From Pseudacidovorax intermedius (GTDB taxonomy: Bacteria > Pseudomonadota > Gammaproteobacteria > Burkholderiales > Burkholderiaceae_C): DNA of 64,000 nucleotides. The stretch spans positions 487,778 to 551,777 of the forward strand of contig NZ_QQAV01000003.1 of the NCBI RefSeq assembly GCF_003350475.1, written 5' to 3'. Position 1 is the first letter of the stretch. Every line of letters begins with the position of its first letter. The position numbers and the translations under genes were made by a program. A model generated the notes under the pieces. The model saw nothing but the letters and a program-made list of their open reading frames with translations, did no database searches and had not been told where the DNA came from. Positions 50,013-58,073 of the stretch are shown in pieces.

Positions 50013-51251
50013 ATGGCCACAGCCGCCCAGAAACGAAGCCCCACCCGCCCCACCTCTGCCAAGGAACACCTCTACGAGTGGGAAGGCCGCGACCGCAACG
50101 GCAAGGCCGTCCGGGGCGAGATGCGGGCCCTGGGAGAGAACCAGGTCCAGGCCTCGCTGCGGCGCCAGGGCGTCCTGACCACCAAGATCAAGAAGCGCCG
50201 CCTGCGCTCGGGCAAGGCGATCAAGCCACGCGACGTGGCCGTGTTCACCCGGCAGATGGCGACGATGATGAAGGCCGGCGTGCCGCTGCTGCAGTCCTTC
50301 GACATCGTGGGCCGCGGCAACAGCAATCCCAACATGGCGCGGCTGCTCAACGACATCCGCACCGACGTGGAGACCGGCACCTCGCTGTCCTCGGCCTTCC
50401 GCAAGCATCCCAAGTATTTCAACAGCCTCTATTGCAACCTGATCGAGGCCGGCGAGGCGGCCGGCATCCTGGAAGAGCTGCTCGACCGCCTGGCCATCTA
50501 CATGGAGAAGACCGAGGCCATCAAGTCGAAGATCAAGTCGGCGCTGATGTACCCGACGGCCGTGATCCTGGTGGCCTTCATCGTGGTCACGATCATCATG
50601 CTGTTCGTGATCCCGTCCTTCAAGCAGGTGTTCACCTCCTTCGGGGCCGACCTGCCCGCGCCCACGCTGTTGGTCATCGCCATGAGCGAATTCTTCGTGG
50701 GCTACTGGTGGCTGATCTTCGGGGTGCTGATCGCGGGCGGCTACTTCCTCATGCAGGCCTGGAAGCGCAACGAGAAATTCCAGGAGGGCATGGACCGCCT
50801 GCTGCTGCGCCTGCCGATCTTCGGCGCGCTCATCGACAAGTCCTGCGTGGCGCGCTGGACGCGCACGCTTTCGACCATGTTCGCCGCTGGCGTCCCGCTG
50901 GTGGAGGCCCTCGACTCGGTGGGTGGGGCATCGGGCAACTCGGTGTATGCCAAGGCCACCACCCGCATCCAGCAGGAGGTGTCGACGGGCACCAGCCTGA
51001 CGACGGCCATGACGGGCGCGAACCTGTTCCCGCCCATGGTGCTGCAGATGACGGCCATCGGCGAGGAGTCCGGCTCCATCGACCACATGCTGGGCAAGGC
51101 CGCCGACTTCTACGAGCAGGAGGTCGACGCCATGGTGGCGGGCCTGTCGAGCCTGATGGAGCCGATCATCATCGTCGTGCTGGGGGTGGTGATCGGGGGC
51201 ATCGTCGTGTCGATGTACCTGCCGATCTTCAAGCTGGGCCAGGTCGTCTGA
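50013..51251 (+). CDS. pilC: Type IV pilus inner-membrane platform protein PilC
   Basis: A 412-residue polytopic protein linking the PilB motor to the pilus base. Two repeated T2SSF domains are seen (VAVFTRQMATMMKAGVPLLQ at about 75-95 and ARWTRTLSTMFAAGVPLVEA at about 285-305), with three transmembrane helices (AVILVAFIVVTIIMLFVIPS and IIIVVLGVVIGGIVVSMYLP among them). The N-terminus has the HLYEWEGRDRNGKAVRGEM start typical of PilC. Its TGA shares a base with the pilD ATG (TGATG). Confidence 0.97.
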   Translation: MATAAQKRSPTRPTSAKEHLYEWEGRDRNGKAVRGEMRALGENQVQASLRRQGVLTTKIKKRRLRSGKAIKPRDVAVFTRQMATMMKAGVPLLQSFDIVGRGNSNPNMARLLNDIRTDVETGTSLSSAFRKHPKYFNSLYCNLIEAGEAAGILEELLDRLAIYMEKTEAIKSKIKSALMYPTAVILVAFIVVTIIMLFVIPSFKQVFTSFGADLPAPTLLVIAMSEFFVGYWWLIFGVLIAGGYFLMQAWKRNEKFQEGMDRLLLRLPIFGALIDKSCVARWTRTLSTMFAAGVPLVEALDSVGGASGNSVYAKATTRIQQEVSTGTSLTTAMTGANLFPPMVLQMTAIGEESGSIDHMLGKAADFYEQEVDAMVAGLSSLMEPIIIVVLGVVIGGIVVSMYLPIFKLGQVV

Positions 51252-52204
51252 TGGCGCCGGCGTTCCTGGATGCCGCGGCAGGCGGCCTGCTGGGCCTTGT
51301 CGTCGGCAGCTTCCTCAACGTGGTGATCCATCGCCTGCCGCGCATGATGTACCGCGGCTGGCTCGTGGATGCCACGGCCAACCTGGCGCCCCAGCCCGGC
51401 ATTCCCAGCCTTTGGGAACTGGTCTTCGGCAAAGACACGAAGCCCCCTGGCCTTCTCGAGCAGGATGCCCAGGCCGCGCTCGACCAGGTCGATGCGCTGC
51501 CACCACTCACGCTCGCGCGACCGGTATCGCGCTGCGGCCACTGCGGCCACGAGATCCGGTGGTACGAAAACATCCCGCTGCTGAGCTGGCTGGTGCTGCG
51601 GGGCCGCTGCAGCGCCTGCAAGGCGCCGATCGGCCTGCGCTACCCGGCGGTCGAACTGGTCACGGGCGCGCTGTTCGCGCTGTGCGCGTGGCGCTTCGGC
51701 ATGACGCCGGTCGCAGCCCTCTGGGCGGCCTTCTGTGCGATCCTCGTCTGCCAGTTCGTCATCGACCTGGACACCCAACTTCTGCCGGACTCGCTCAACT
51801 ACCTGCTGCTGTGGCTGGGCCTGGCGGGGGCAGCCTATGGGCTGACCGGGGTTTCGCCCACCTCGGCCATCTGGGGCGCCATCTTCGGCTATCTGAGCCT
51901 CTGGATCGTCTATCGGCTCTACCGGGCCGCCACCGGCAAGGAGGGCATGGGCTTTGGCGACTTTAAGCTGCTGGCCGCCCTGGGCGCCTGGCTGGGCGCC
52001 CCCTTCCTGCTGGCCATCATCCTCGTGTCCTCGCTGGTGGGCGCAGTGCTGGGCATCGTGCTGCTGCTGGTGGGCCGCCTGGCCAACCGGCATGTGCCTC
52101 TGTCTTTCGGCCCCTTCCTGGCGGGCGCTGGCCTGCTCTGCCTGATCCTCGGGCCGGCCACCGTGCGCGCCTGGCTGCCCTTCGCCTTCCCCCTGGGCTT
52201 CTGA
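51251..52204 (+). CDS. pilD: Prepilin leader peptidase/N-methyltransferase PilD
   Basis: An inner-membrane aspartyl protease of 317 residues that cleaves and methylates type IV prepilins. The N-terminal GGLLGLVVGSFLNVVIHRLP and the cytoplasmic zinc site CGHCGHE...CSACK are intact. The catalytic aspartates lie in VIDLDTQLLPDSL and GMGFGDFKLLAALGAW. Compared with the usual 285-290 residues there is an extra stretch of about 30-40 residues before the zinc site (GKDTKPPGLLEQDAQAALDQ). It is translationally coupled to pilC and followed by coaE after 7 bp. Confidence 0.96.
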   Translation: MAPAFLDAAAGGLLGLVVGSFLNVVIHRLPRMMYRGWLVDATANLAPQPGIPSLWELVFGKDTKPPGLLEQDAQAALDQVDALPPLTLARPVSRCGHCGHEIRWYENIPLLSWLVLRGRCSACKAPIGLRYPAVELVTGALFALCAWRFGMTPVAALWAAFCAILVCQFVIDLDTQLLPDSLNYLLLWLGLAGAAYGLTGVSPTSAIWGAIFGYLSLWIVYRLYRAATGKEGMGFGDFKLLAALGAWLGAPFLLAIILVSSLVGAVLGIVLLLVGRLANRHVPLSFGPFLAGAGLLCLILGPATVRAWLPFAFPLGF

Positions 52205-52211
52205 GTCGGCC

Positions 52212-52817
52212 ATGCTGCGCATCGGCCTCACCGGCGGCATCGGCAGCGGCAAGAGCACCGTCGCCGCCCAAATGCAGGCGCTGGGCGCAGGCCTGGTCGA
52301 CACCGACGCCATCGCGCGCCAGCTGACGGCGCCGGGCGGGCGGGCCATGCCCGCCATCGTACAGGCCTTCGGGCCCGAGATGGCGGCCCCCGACGGCAGC
52401 CTCGACCGGGCCCGGATGCGCGAACTCGCCTTCGGCAACCCCGACGTCCGCCACCGCCTGCAGGGCGTGCTACACCCACTGATCGGCGAGGAATGCGAGC
52501 GTCAGGCGCGTGCACACGGCGACCTGCCCATGCTGGTCTTCGACGTCCCGCTGCTGGTGGAGTCCGGTCGCTGGCGCGGCCTGGTGAATCGTGTGCTGGT
52601 GGTCGATGCGTCCGAAGACGTCCAGGTGCGCCGCGTCATGGCCCGCTCCGGCTGGCCGGAGGAGACGGTGCGCGCCGTGATCGCGCAGCAGGCATCGCGA
52701 GCCCAACGACGGGCCGCCGCCGATGCTGTGATCCATAACGAGGAACTCGGCATGGACGCCCTGGCTCTATGCGTCCAGTCGTTGTGGCAGCGTTGGGTCA
52801 GGCCGGGCTTGCGATAA
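52212..52817 (+). CDS. coaE: Dephospho-CoA kinase
   Basis: The last enzyme of coenzyme A synthesis, phosphorylating dephospho-CoA; 201 residues. The P-loop GGIGSGKST is at residues 8-16, followed by GLVDTDAIARQLTAPGG. The substrate/lid region is PMLVFDVPLLVESGRW, and the C-terminal RVMARSGWPEETVRAVIAQQ is typical. It closely follows pilD, as is normal in beta- and gammaproteobacteria, where coaE is then followed by zapD and yacG. Here a three-gene acyltransferase cassette intervenes. Confidence 0.96.
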   Translation: MLRIGLTGGIGSGKSTVAAQMQALGAGLVDTDAIARQLTAPGGRAMPAIVQAFGPEMAAPDGSLDRARMRELAFGNPDVRHRLQGVLHPLIGEECERQARAHGDLPMLVFDVPLLVESGRWRGLVNRVLVVDASEDVQVRRVMARSGWPEETVRAVIAQQASRAQRRAAADAVIHNEELGMDALALCVQSLWQRWVRPGLR

Positions 52818-52838
52818 TCCCGCGCTGCTCCTTCGCGA

Positions 52839-52858
52839 CCCGCCCACCCTGGGGCGGG
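52839..52858 (+). other. GC hairpin after coaE
   Basis: CCCGCCC pairs with GGGCGGG about 20 bp after the coaE stop. No T-tract follows, so it is at most a weak or Rho-assisted terminator marking the boundary between coaE and the MBOAT cassette. Confidence 0.35.
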
Positions 52859-52932
52859 CATCACAACGCAGAGACACGCGCAGGACCCCGTACGGCCCCG
52901 CCGAAACCGGCGCACAAGAAGCCCCATCCCCG

Positions 52933-54423
52933 ATGCTTTTCAACTCCTACGCGTTCATCTTCGTCTTCTTCCCGCTGGTGCTGGCGGGCTTCTTCCTGAT
53001 CGGATGGCGCAACACGCGGGCAGCGGCAGGCTTCCTGGCGCTGGCATCGCTGTTCTTCTATGGCTGGTGGAGCGTGAAGGCCCTGCCCCTGCTGCTGGCC
53101 TCCATCTGCATGAACTACTGGTTCGGCCTGCAGCTCACGCCGCAGGAGGGCCGCAGCGACCGCGCACGCAAGCGCATGCTGGTGCTGGCGCTGACCGTGA
53201 ACCTGACACTGCTGGGCATCTTCAAGTACGCGGACTTCTTCATCGGCAACGTGAACGAGGCCCTGGGCGAGGCGGGCATCGCACCCCTGCCGATGCTGCA
53301 TGTGGCGCTGCCCATTGGCATCTCCTTCTACACCTTCACGCAGATCGCCTTCCTGGTGGACTGCTGGCAGGGCAAGGTGCGGGAACGCAGCTTCGTGCAC
53401 TACGTGCTGTTCGTGACCTACTTCCCGCACCTGATCGCGGGCCCGGTGCTGCACCACGCGCAGATGATGCCGCAGTTCGCCAACCCGGCGACCTACCGCG
53501 TGGACACCAACAAGCTCGCACTTGGACTGGCCATCTTCAGCTTCGGCCTCGCCAAGAAGCTGCTGATCGCGGACCGCATGGGCGAGTACGCAGACATGGT
53601 CTTCCACGGCGTGCAAGGCGGCACCATCCCGACCCTGATCAGCGCCTGGTTCGGTGTGCTGGCGTACACGCTGCAGATCTACTTCGACTTCTCTGGCTAC
53701 TCCGACATGGCCGTGGGCATCGCGCTGTGCATGGGCGTGAACCTGCCGCTCAACTTCGCGTCGCCCTACAAGTCGACCAGCATCATCGAGTTTTGGCGCC
53801 GCTGGCACATCTCCCTGTCCACCTTCCTGCGCGACTACCTCTACATCCCGCTCGGCGGCAACCGCAAGGGCGAGGCGCGGCGCTACCTCAACCTCTTCCT
53901 GACCATGCTGCTGGGCGGCCTGTGGCACGGCGCCGCCTGGACCTTCGTGCTGTGGGGTGCGCTGCACGGCATCTACCTCACCATCAACCACCTCTGGAAC
54001 GCCAAGGTTCGGCGCAACCGGCCGCCGAGCAAGTGGACCCTGCCGCTGCGCTGGCTGCTGACCTTCCTGTGCGTGATGGTCGCCTGGGTGGTGTTCCGCG
54101 CCGACAGCATGACCACCGCCATGCACCTCTACAAGGGCATGCTGGGGCTCAACGGCGTCTCGATGTCGGCCTTCTCCGAGTTCACCATTCCCTACCGCAA
54201 GCCCGAGTTCTTCCAGACCATGTTCCTGGGCCTGTTTATCTGCCTGGCGCTGCCGCCCACCATCAGCCTGCAGCGCTGGGTGCCGGTAGTCCCGGCCCTG
54301 GCCGGCCGTCCGCGCCTGGCCGGCCTCGCCACCGTGGTCACGGCCGCCGTGACCGTGCTGCTGCTGGGCATGTCCATCTCGCGACTGGGCACCTACAGCC
54401 CCTTCCTGTACTTCCAGTTCTGA
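52933..54423 (+). CDS. MBOAT-family membrane-bound O-acyltransferase (AlgI-like)
   Basis: A polytopic enzyme of 496 residues that moves acyl groups (usually acetyl) across or onto the periplasmic side of the membrane. It begins MLFNSYAFIFVFFPLVLAGF, the common AlgI/PatA N-terminus. Core MBOAT blocks are IGISFYTFTQIAFLVDCWQG, YFDFSGYSDMAVGIALCMGV, FWRRWHISLSTFLRDYLYIP (His near 291) and LLGGLWHGAAWTFVLWG (catalytic His near 332). About 11 transmembrane helices are expected. Such enzymes pair with SGNH proteins to O-acetylate alginate, cellulose, peptidoglycan or other glycans. Two SGNH genes follow at once, and no polysaccharide synthase is nearby. Target unknown. Confidence 0.95.
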   Translation: MLFNSYAFIFVFFPLVLAGFFLIGWRNTRAAAGFLALASLFFYGWWSVKALPLLLASICMNYWFGLQLTPQEGRSDRARKRMLVLALTVNLTLLGIFKYADFFIGNVNEALGEAGIAPLPMLHVALPIGISFYTFTQIAFLVDCWQGKVRERSFVHYVLFVTYFPHLIAGPVLHHAQMMPQFANPATYRVDTNKLALGLAIFSFGLAKKLLIADRMGEYADMVFHGVQGGTIPTLISAWFGVLAYTLQIYFDFSGYSDMAVGIALCMGVNLPLNFASPYKSTSIIEFWRRWHISLSTFLRDYLYIPLGGNRKGEARRYLNLFLTMLLGGLWHGAAWTFVLWGALHGIYLTINHLWNAKVRRNRPPSKWTLPLRWLLTFLCVMVAWVVFRADSMTTAMHLYKGMLGLNGVSMSAFSEFTIPYRKPEFFQTMFLGLFICLALPPTISLQRWVPVVPALAGRPRLAGLATVVTAAVTVLLLGMSISRLGTYSPFLYFQF

Positions 54424-54436
54424 CGAAGCGGCAGTG

Positions 54437-55459
54437 ATGCACAAGCCCGCGCGGACCTGGCTCGGCGTCTTCATGACCGGTTTTGCGGTCATCGTCGCGC
54501 TGTTCCTGGTCACCCTGTTCACGCAGCCGGCCGAAGGCGGCCTGACGCGCATCGGCCGCGTCTCCGAAGACGCCTTCGGCTGGCGGTCCGTGCCACCGGA
54601 CATCCCCATGGCCCATGTCCGTGGGTGGGAACCGGCCGACACGGACATCCTGGTCATCGGCGACAGCTTCTCGATGTACTACGCTTGGCAGTCGCCCCTG
54701 GTCGCAGCGGGCTACAAGGTGGCGACCACGCACTGGGACCGGAGCGGCCCGCTGTGCGCCGACTTCCCGGCCTGGCTGACGTCCATCGGCTTCAAGGGCC
54801 GGATGGTCATCCTCGAGAGCATCGAGCGCCTGCTGCCCGAACGCCTGGAGCAGGCCCAGGGTTGCAAGACCATGATCCGCCGCCCGCTCAAGGCGCTGCC
54901 CGTGCCCACGCAGAGCCCGGCCCAACCGGCCCCGGGCTTCCGGCTCAACTGGGAGTCGCCCCTGACCACCGGCCTCATCACCTACCTCAACACGCGCCAG
55001 ATCGTGAAGACGCATGGTGTGGTGGACGTGGAGCACGAGCGCTTTGGCGACTACATCTTCTCCAGCCCGGTGGCCGATGGCTGCAGGCAATTCAGCAGCC
55101 GCGTCTGCGACAAGAGCCTGTTTCTCACGGCCGACCGGACCAACCGCGAGTTGCAGCCCCGGGATGCCGAGTTCATGTCCACGGTGGCGCATCGGGCGGC
55201 ACCGGTGAAGGTCATGTGGATGGTCGTGCCCAACAAGACGACCGTCTACCTCGACACCCACAATGCCGCCGCCTTCGTGGCCCGCAGCAACGCCCTGGGC
55301 GTGGGCCCCGACCTCTTCGCGATGGCCCAGGAACAGCGCCTGCGCATCATCGACCTCTACTGGCCCAACGACACACACTGGTCGATGCAAGGCCAGCTCT
55401 ACTTCGGCAACCGCATGGTCGACGCCGTGCGGGCTGCCGGGCTGGAACCTCTTCCCTGA
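54437..55459 (+). CDS. SGNH/GDSL-type acyltransferase-like protein, paralogue 1
   Basis: A 340-residue protein anchored by one N-terminal helix (GVFMTGFAVIVALFLVTLFT, about 10-29) with a periplasmic domain. The catalytic pattern is Gly75-Asp76-Ser77 (ILVIGDSFSMYY) and Asp312-Thr-His314 (WPNDTHWSMQGQ), similar to the AlgJ/AlgX DTHW motif but with the Ser block first. Four conserved cysteines could form disulfides, including those in PLCADFPAWL and CRQFSSRVCDKS. It starts 13 bp after the MBOAT gene and has a tandem paralogue next door. Likely role: receiving acetyl from the MBOAT and adding it to, or removing it from, a surface glycan. A GTG directly before the ATG is in frame. Confidence 0.85.
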   Translation: MHKPARTWLGVFMTGFAVIVALFLVTLFTQPAEGGLTRIGRVSEDAFGWRSVPPDIPMAHVRGWEPADTDILVIGDSFSMYYAWQSPLVAAGYKVATTHWDRSGPLCADFPAWLTSIGFKGRMVILESIERLLPERLEQAQGCKTMIRRPLKALPVPTQSPAQPAPGFRLNWESPLTTGLITYLNTRQIVKTHGVVDVEHERFGDYIFSSPVADGCRQFSSRVCDKSLFLTADRTNRELQPRDAEFMSTVAHRAAPVKVMWMVVPNKTTVYLDTHNAAAFVARSNALGVGPDLFAMAQEQRLRIIDLYWPNDTHWSMQGQLYFGNRMVDAVRAAGLEPLP

Positions 55460-55467
55460 CAGCGTTC

Positions 55468-56475
55468 ATGAATTACGCAGCGATCTGGCTTCGCACCTTC
55501 CTCGTCGGCTTCGTCGTCGTCAGCGTCCTGCTGGTGCTGACGCTGTTCACGCCGGTCCCCTATGGCGATCTGACCCGCATCGGCCGGCTGTCGGACGCGG
55601 AGTTCGGCTGGCAGCAGCCCGCGCCGCCCGCACCTCCCGCCGAATCGTTGAAGTCCTCGCCGCTGAGCGATGCCGACATCGTGGTGGTGGGGGACAGCTT
55701 CTCGATGACGCTGTATTGGCAGTCGACGCTGGTTCGCGCCGGCTACAAGGTCTCCACCATCTACTGGGGCCAGGTGGGCTACCTGTGCGGTGACTTCTCT
55801 CAGTGGCTTCAGCGCGCGGGCTTCCGCGGTCGCCTGGTCATCGCCGAAAGCGTCGAGCGCCTGCTCGACGAGCGCGTACGCAAGAGCGACAGTTGCGCCA
55901 CCATGGGCAAGAAGCCGCCCGATGTGAAGGCCGAGCCCTTCATCCGTCCCTTGGTCGGGGTGCCGGACCTGGGCCTGAACTGGAGCGCCAAACTGACCAC
56001 CGGCCTGATCACCTACCGCAACATGAAGGCGGTGCACAAGTCGCACACCGACCTGCAGTTCGGTGACGACACCCAGGTGCGCTTCGTGCCCGATGGCTGC
56101 AAGCAGTTCTCGCACCACCTGTGCGAGCGCGCGCTCTTCTTCAAGGAAGATCTGACCAACGGCCCGCTGACGGCGCAGACCTTCGAGCACATGGTCAGCT
56201 TCACGCGCTCGCAACCGATCCCCATCTTGTGGATGGTCATTCCCAACAAGACGACCGTCTACCTGGACCCTTCCTACTCGGACGCCTTCCTGGCGCGCTT
56301 CCGGCCGAGCGGCCTCGGGCCCGACCTGTTTGCCTATGCCCAAGCCGCGCGGCACCAGGTGCGCGACCTGTACTTTCCCAACGACACGCACTTCTCCATG
56401 CACGGGCAGTATGCGTTGGGGGACATCATGCTCAAGGAAGTGCAGGCGCGGCTGGGTGTCGCCAAGGCCCCGTGA
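55468..56475 (+). CDS. SGNH/GDSL-type acyltransferase-like protein, paralogue 2
   Basis: A 335-residue protein, the tandem paralogue of the preceding gene, starting 8 bp after it. It shares the membrane anchor, LTRIGRLSDAEFGW, Gly75-Asp76-Ser77 (VVVGDSFSMTLYWQSTLVRA), ERLLDER, LTTGLITYRN, PNKTTVYLD and Asp306-Thr-His308 (FPNDTHFSMHGQ). The same cysteines are kept (YLCGDFSQWL, CKQFSHHLCE). Identity looks moderate rather than high, so the duplication is old and the two may have different acceptors or may form a heteromer. Both catalytic sites look intact. It ends 69 bp before zapD. Confidence 0.85.
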   Translation: MNYAAIWLRTFLVGFVVVSVLLVLTLFTPVPYGDLTRIGRLSDAEFGWQQPAPPAPPAESLKSSPLSDADIVVVGDSFSMTLYWQSTLVRAGYKVSTIYWGQVGYLCGDFSQWLQRAGFRGRLVIAESVERLLDERVRKSDSCATMGKKPPDVKAEPFIRPLVGVPDLGLNWSAKLTTGLITYRNMKAVHKSHTDLQFGDDTQVRFVPDGCKQFSHHLCERALFFKEDLTNGPLTAQTFEHMVSFTRSQPIPILWMVIPNKTTVYLDPSYSDAFLARFRPSGLGPDLFAYAQAARHQVRDLYFPNDTHFSMHGQYALGDIMLKEVQARLGVAKAP

Positions 56476-56544
56476 AACATTGGGAACCGGACACGCATGT
56501 GGCATCGCGGCAACTATGATGTCGCGAAGGAGCCCCACAGAGAC

Positions 56545-57300
56545 GTGATCCTCTACGAATATCCCTTCAACGAGCGCATCCGGACCTACCTTCGGCTCGA
56601 GCACCTGTTCCGTCGCCTGGGCGAACTGGTGCCATCGGACTCGGCGCTGCATCATCATTTCGCGTTGCTCACCATGTTCGACATCATGGACGTGGCGGGC
56701 CGCGCCGACCTCAAGTCCGAGGCGCTGCGAGACCTTGACAAGCAGAAGGCGGTGTTCAACGGCTATCGCGGCAATCCCGCCATTCAGGAGTCGTTGCTCG
56801 ACGCATTCGTGTTGCAGCTGGACCGTGCCTTCCAGTCGCTCAACAGCGCCAGCGGCAAGGCGGGCCAGGCGCTGGCCGACAACGAGTGGCTGATGAGCAT
56901 CCGCAGCCGGGCGGGCATTCCTGCCGGCACCTGCGAATTCGACCTGCCCGCCTATCACGCCTGGCAGCACCGCAGTGCCGCCCAGCGTCGGGCCGACCTG
57001 CAGCAATGGGCGGCGAGCCTGTCGCCGCTGGCCGAGGCCGTCTACCTGCTGCTCAAGCTGCTGCGCGATGCCGACATGCCCTGCCGGGTGATGGCCACGC
57101 GTGGGCAGTTCCAGCAAACCCTGCCGCAGAGCCGCAGCTTCCAGTTGCTCCGCCTGCGTATCGACCCGTCGCTCGATGTGGTGCCGGAGATCAGCGGCAA
57201 CCGCTTGATGGTCTCGGTGCGACTGATGCGGCAGGACGAGCAGGGCCATCTGCAACCCAGCGTCGACGATGCGCCGTTCGAGCTCACCCTGTGCGCCTGA
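56545..57300 (+). CDS. zapD: Cell division protein ZapD
   Basis: A cytoplasmic FtsZ-bundling protein of 251 residues. The start is taken as GTG at 56545 because the family begins [24 protein letters not shown] lies 12 bp upstream, slightly far. An ATG at 56497 would add 16 unconserved residues. Other ZapD blocks are [20 protein letters not shown] and [17 protein letters not shown] [14 protein letters not shown] near the C-terminus. Normally it lies directly after coaE; here the MBOAT cassette separates them. It is followed by yacG. Confidence 0.94.
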   Translation: MILYEYPFNERIRTYLRLEHLFRRLGELVPSDSALHHHFALLTMFDIMDVAGRADLKSEALRDLDKQKAVFNGYRGNPAIQESLLDAFVLQLDRAFQSLNSASGKAGQALADNEWLMSIRSRAGIPAGTCEFDLPAYHAWQHRSAAQRRADLQQWAASLSPLAEAVYLLLKLLRDADMPCRVMATRGQFQQTLPQSRSFQLLRLRIDPSLDVVPEISGNRLMVSVRLMRQDEQGHLQPSVDDAPFELTLCA

Positions 57301-57319
57301 AGGGCGCCCTGCCGTTCCG

Positions 57320-57538
57320 ATGAGTTCCGACCCGAAGAAGAAGCCTGCTGTCCGCCTGGTGCCCTGCCCCGCCTGCGGGCAGGACAGCGTCTATGCGCCA
57401 AAGAACCGCTTCCGCCCGTTCTGCAGCGCACGGTGCAAGGGCATCGACCTGGGGGCGTGGGCCAGCGAGCAGTTCCGCATGCCGACCGAGGCGCCACCCG
57501 ACGACGAGCCCTTCGGGGATCCGCGCCTGCAAAGCTGA
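57320..57538 (+). CDS. yacG: DNA gyrase inhibitor YacG (zinc finger)
   Basis: A 72-residue zinc protein with Cys16-x2-Cys19 and Cys35-x3-Cys39 ([30 protein letters not shown]). E. coli YacG binds GyrB and blocks DNA binding. The C-terminal tail is acidic and short ([16 protein letters not shown]). It starts 19 bp after zapD, the usual neighbour. It is convergent with the mutT-like gene, with an 85-bp gap that shows no clear terminator. Confidence 0.94.
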   Translation: MSSDPKKKPAVRLVPCPACGQDSVYAPKNRFRPFCSARCKGIDLGAWASEQFRMPTEAPPDDEPFGDPRLQS

Positions 57539-57623
57539 GAGAAGGTAGCCTGGCCGCGGGAGGCTGGTCGCTCGGTACATTCGCAGCAGCTGGGAGGCGA
57601 TGCCCGGCCTGAGGGATGTTGTC

Positions 57624-58073
57624 TCAGCCGCCGGCGAGCACCGGACCCACGATCCCCCGCTCCTCCGCCAGCCACTGCAGCACAGGCATGGCACCGGGCA
57701 GCACCGGCGTCACCGTCAGCGGCAGCTGCTGCCAGCACATCGTCTGGCCTTCACGCATCTCGAACTCGCCGGACCAGCTGAACACCTTGCACCAGTGCAG
57801 CCGCACCAACGCATGCGGATAGTCGTGCTCGGTCACTCGCCAGACCTCGGCACCGTCGATGGTGATGCCGAGTTCTTCCTGCAGTTCACGGCGCAGCGCC
57901 ACTTCGACAGTTTCGCCGGCTTCGATCTTGCCGCCCGGGAACTCCCAGTAGCCCGCGTAGGGCTTGCCTTCCGGGCGCGTGGACAGCAGCAGCGCGCCGT
58001 CCTGCCCGATGAGCACGCCGACGGCCACCTCGGTGTGCTTGCGGGGCGCGCTGGGGTTTGCGGCGTCCGTCAT
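57624..58073 (-). CDS. mutT: MutT-like Nudix hydrolase (8-oxo-dGTP diphosphatase family)
   Basis: A 149-residue Nudix protein beginning MTDAANPSAPRKHTEVAVGV. The Nudix box is at about 47-70 (GGKIEAGETVEVALRRELQE then ELGI), and RPEGKPYAGYWEFPGG before it is characteristic of MutT, which hydrolyses oxidised dGTP to prevent mutation. The ending PLTVTPVLPGAMPVLQWLAE also fits. The ATG overlaps the stop of the DUF815 gene (ATGA), so the longer open frame upstream, which lies inside that gene, was rejected. Confidence 0.9.
   Translation of the reverse strand: MTDAANPSAPRKHTEVAVGVLIGQDGALLLSTRPEGKPYAGYWEFPGGKIEAGETVEVALRRELQEELGITIDGAEVWRVTEHDYPHALVRLHWCKVFSWSGEFEMREGQTMCWQQLPLTVTPVLPGAMPVLQWLAEERGIVGPVLAGG

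Noticed and set aside
52812..52817. GATAAT as a promoter for the MBOAT cassette
   Set aside because: It overlaps the end of coaE and has no -35 at a usable distance; TTGGGT is only 12 bp away. A promoter may exist but cannot be supported.
56497..56544. Upstream ATG for zapD
   Set aside because: It adds 16 residues not seen in ZapD, whose conserved N-terminus is matched exactly from the GTG at 56545.
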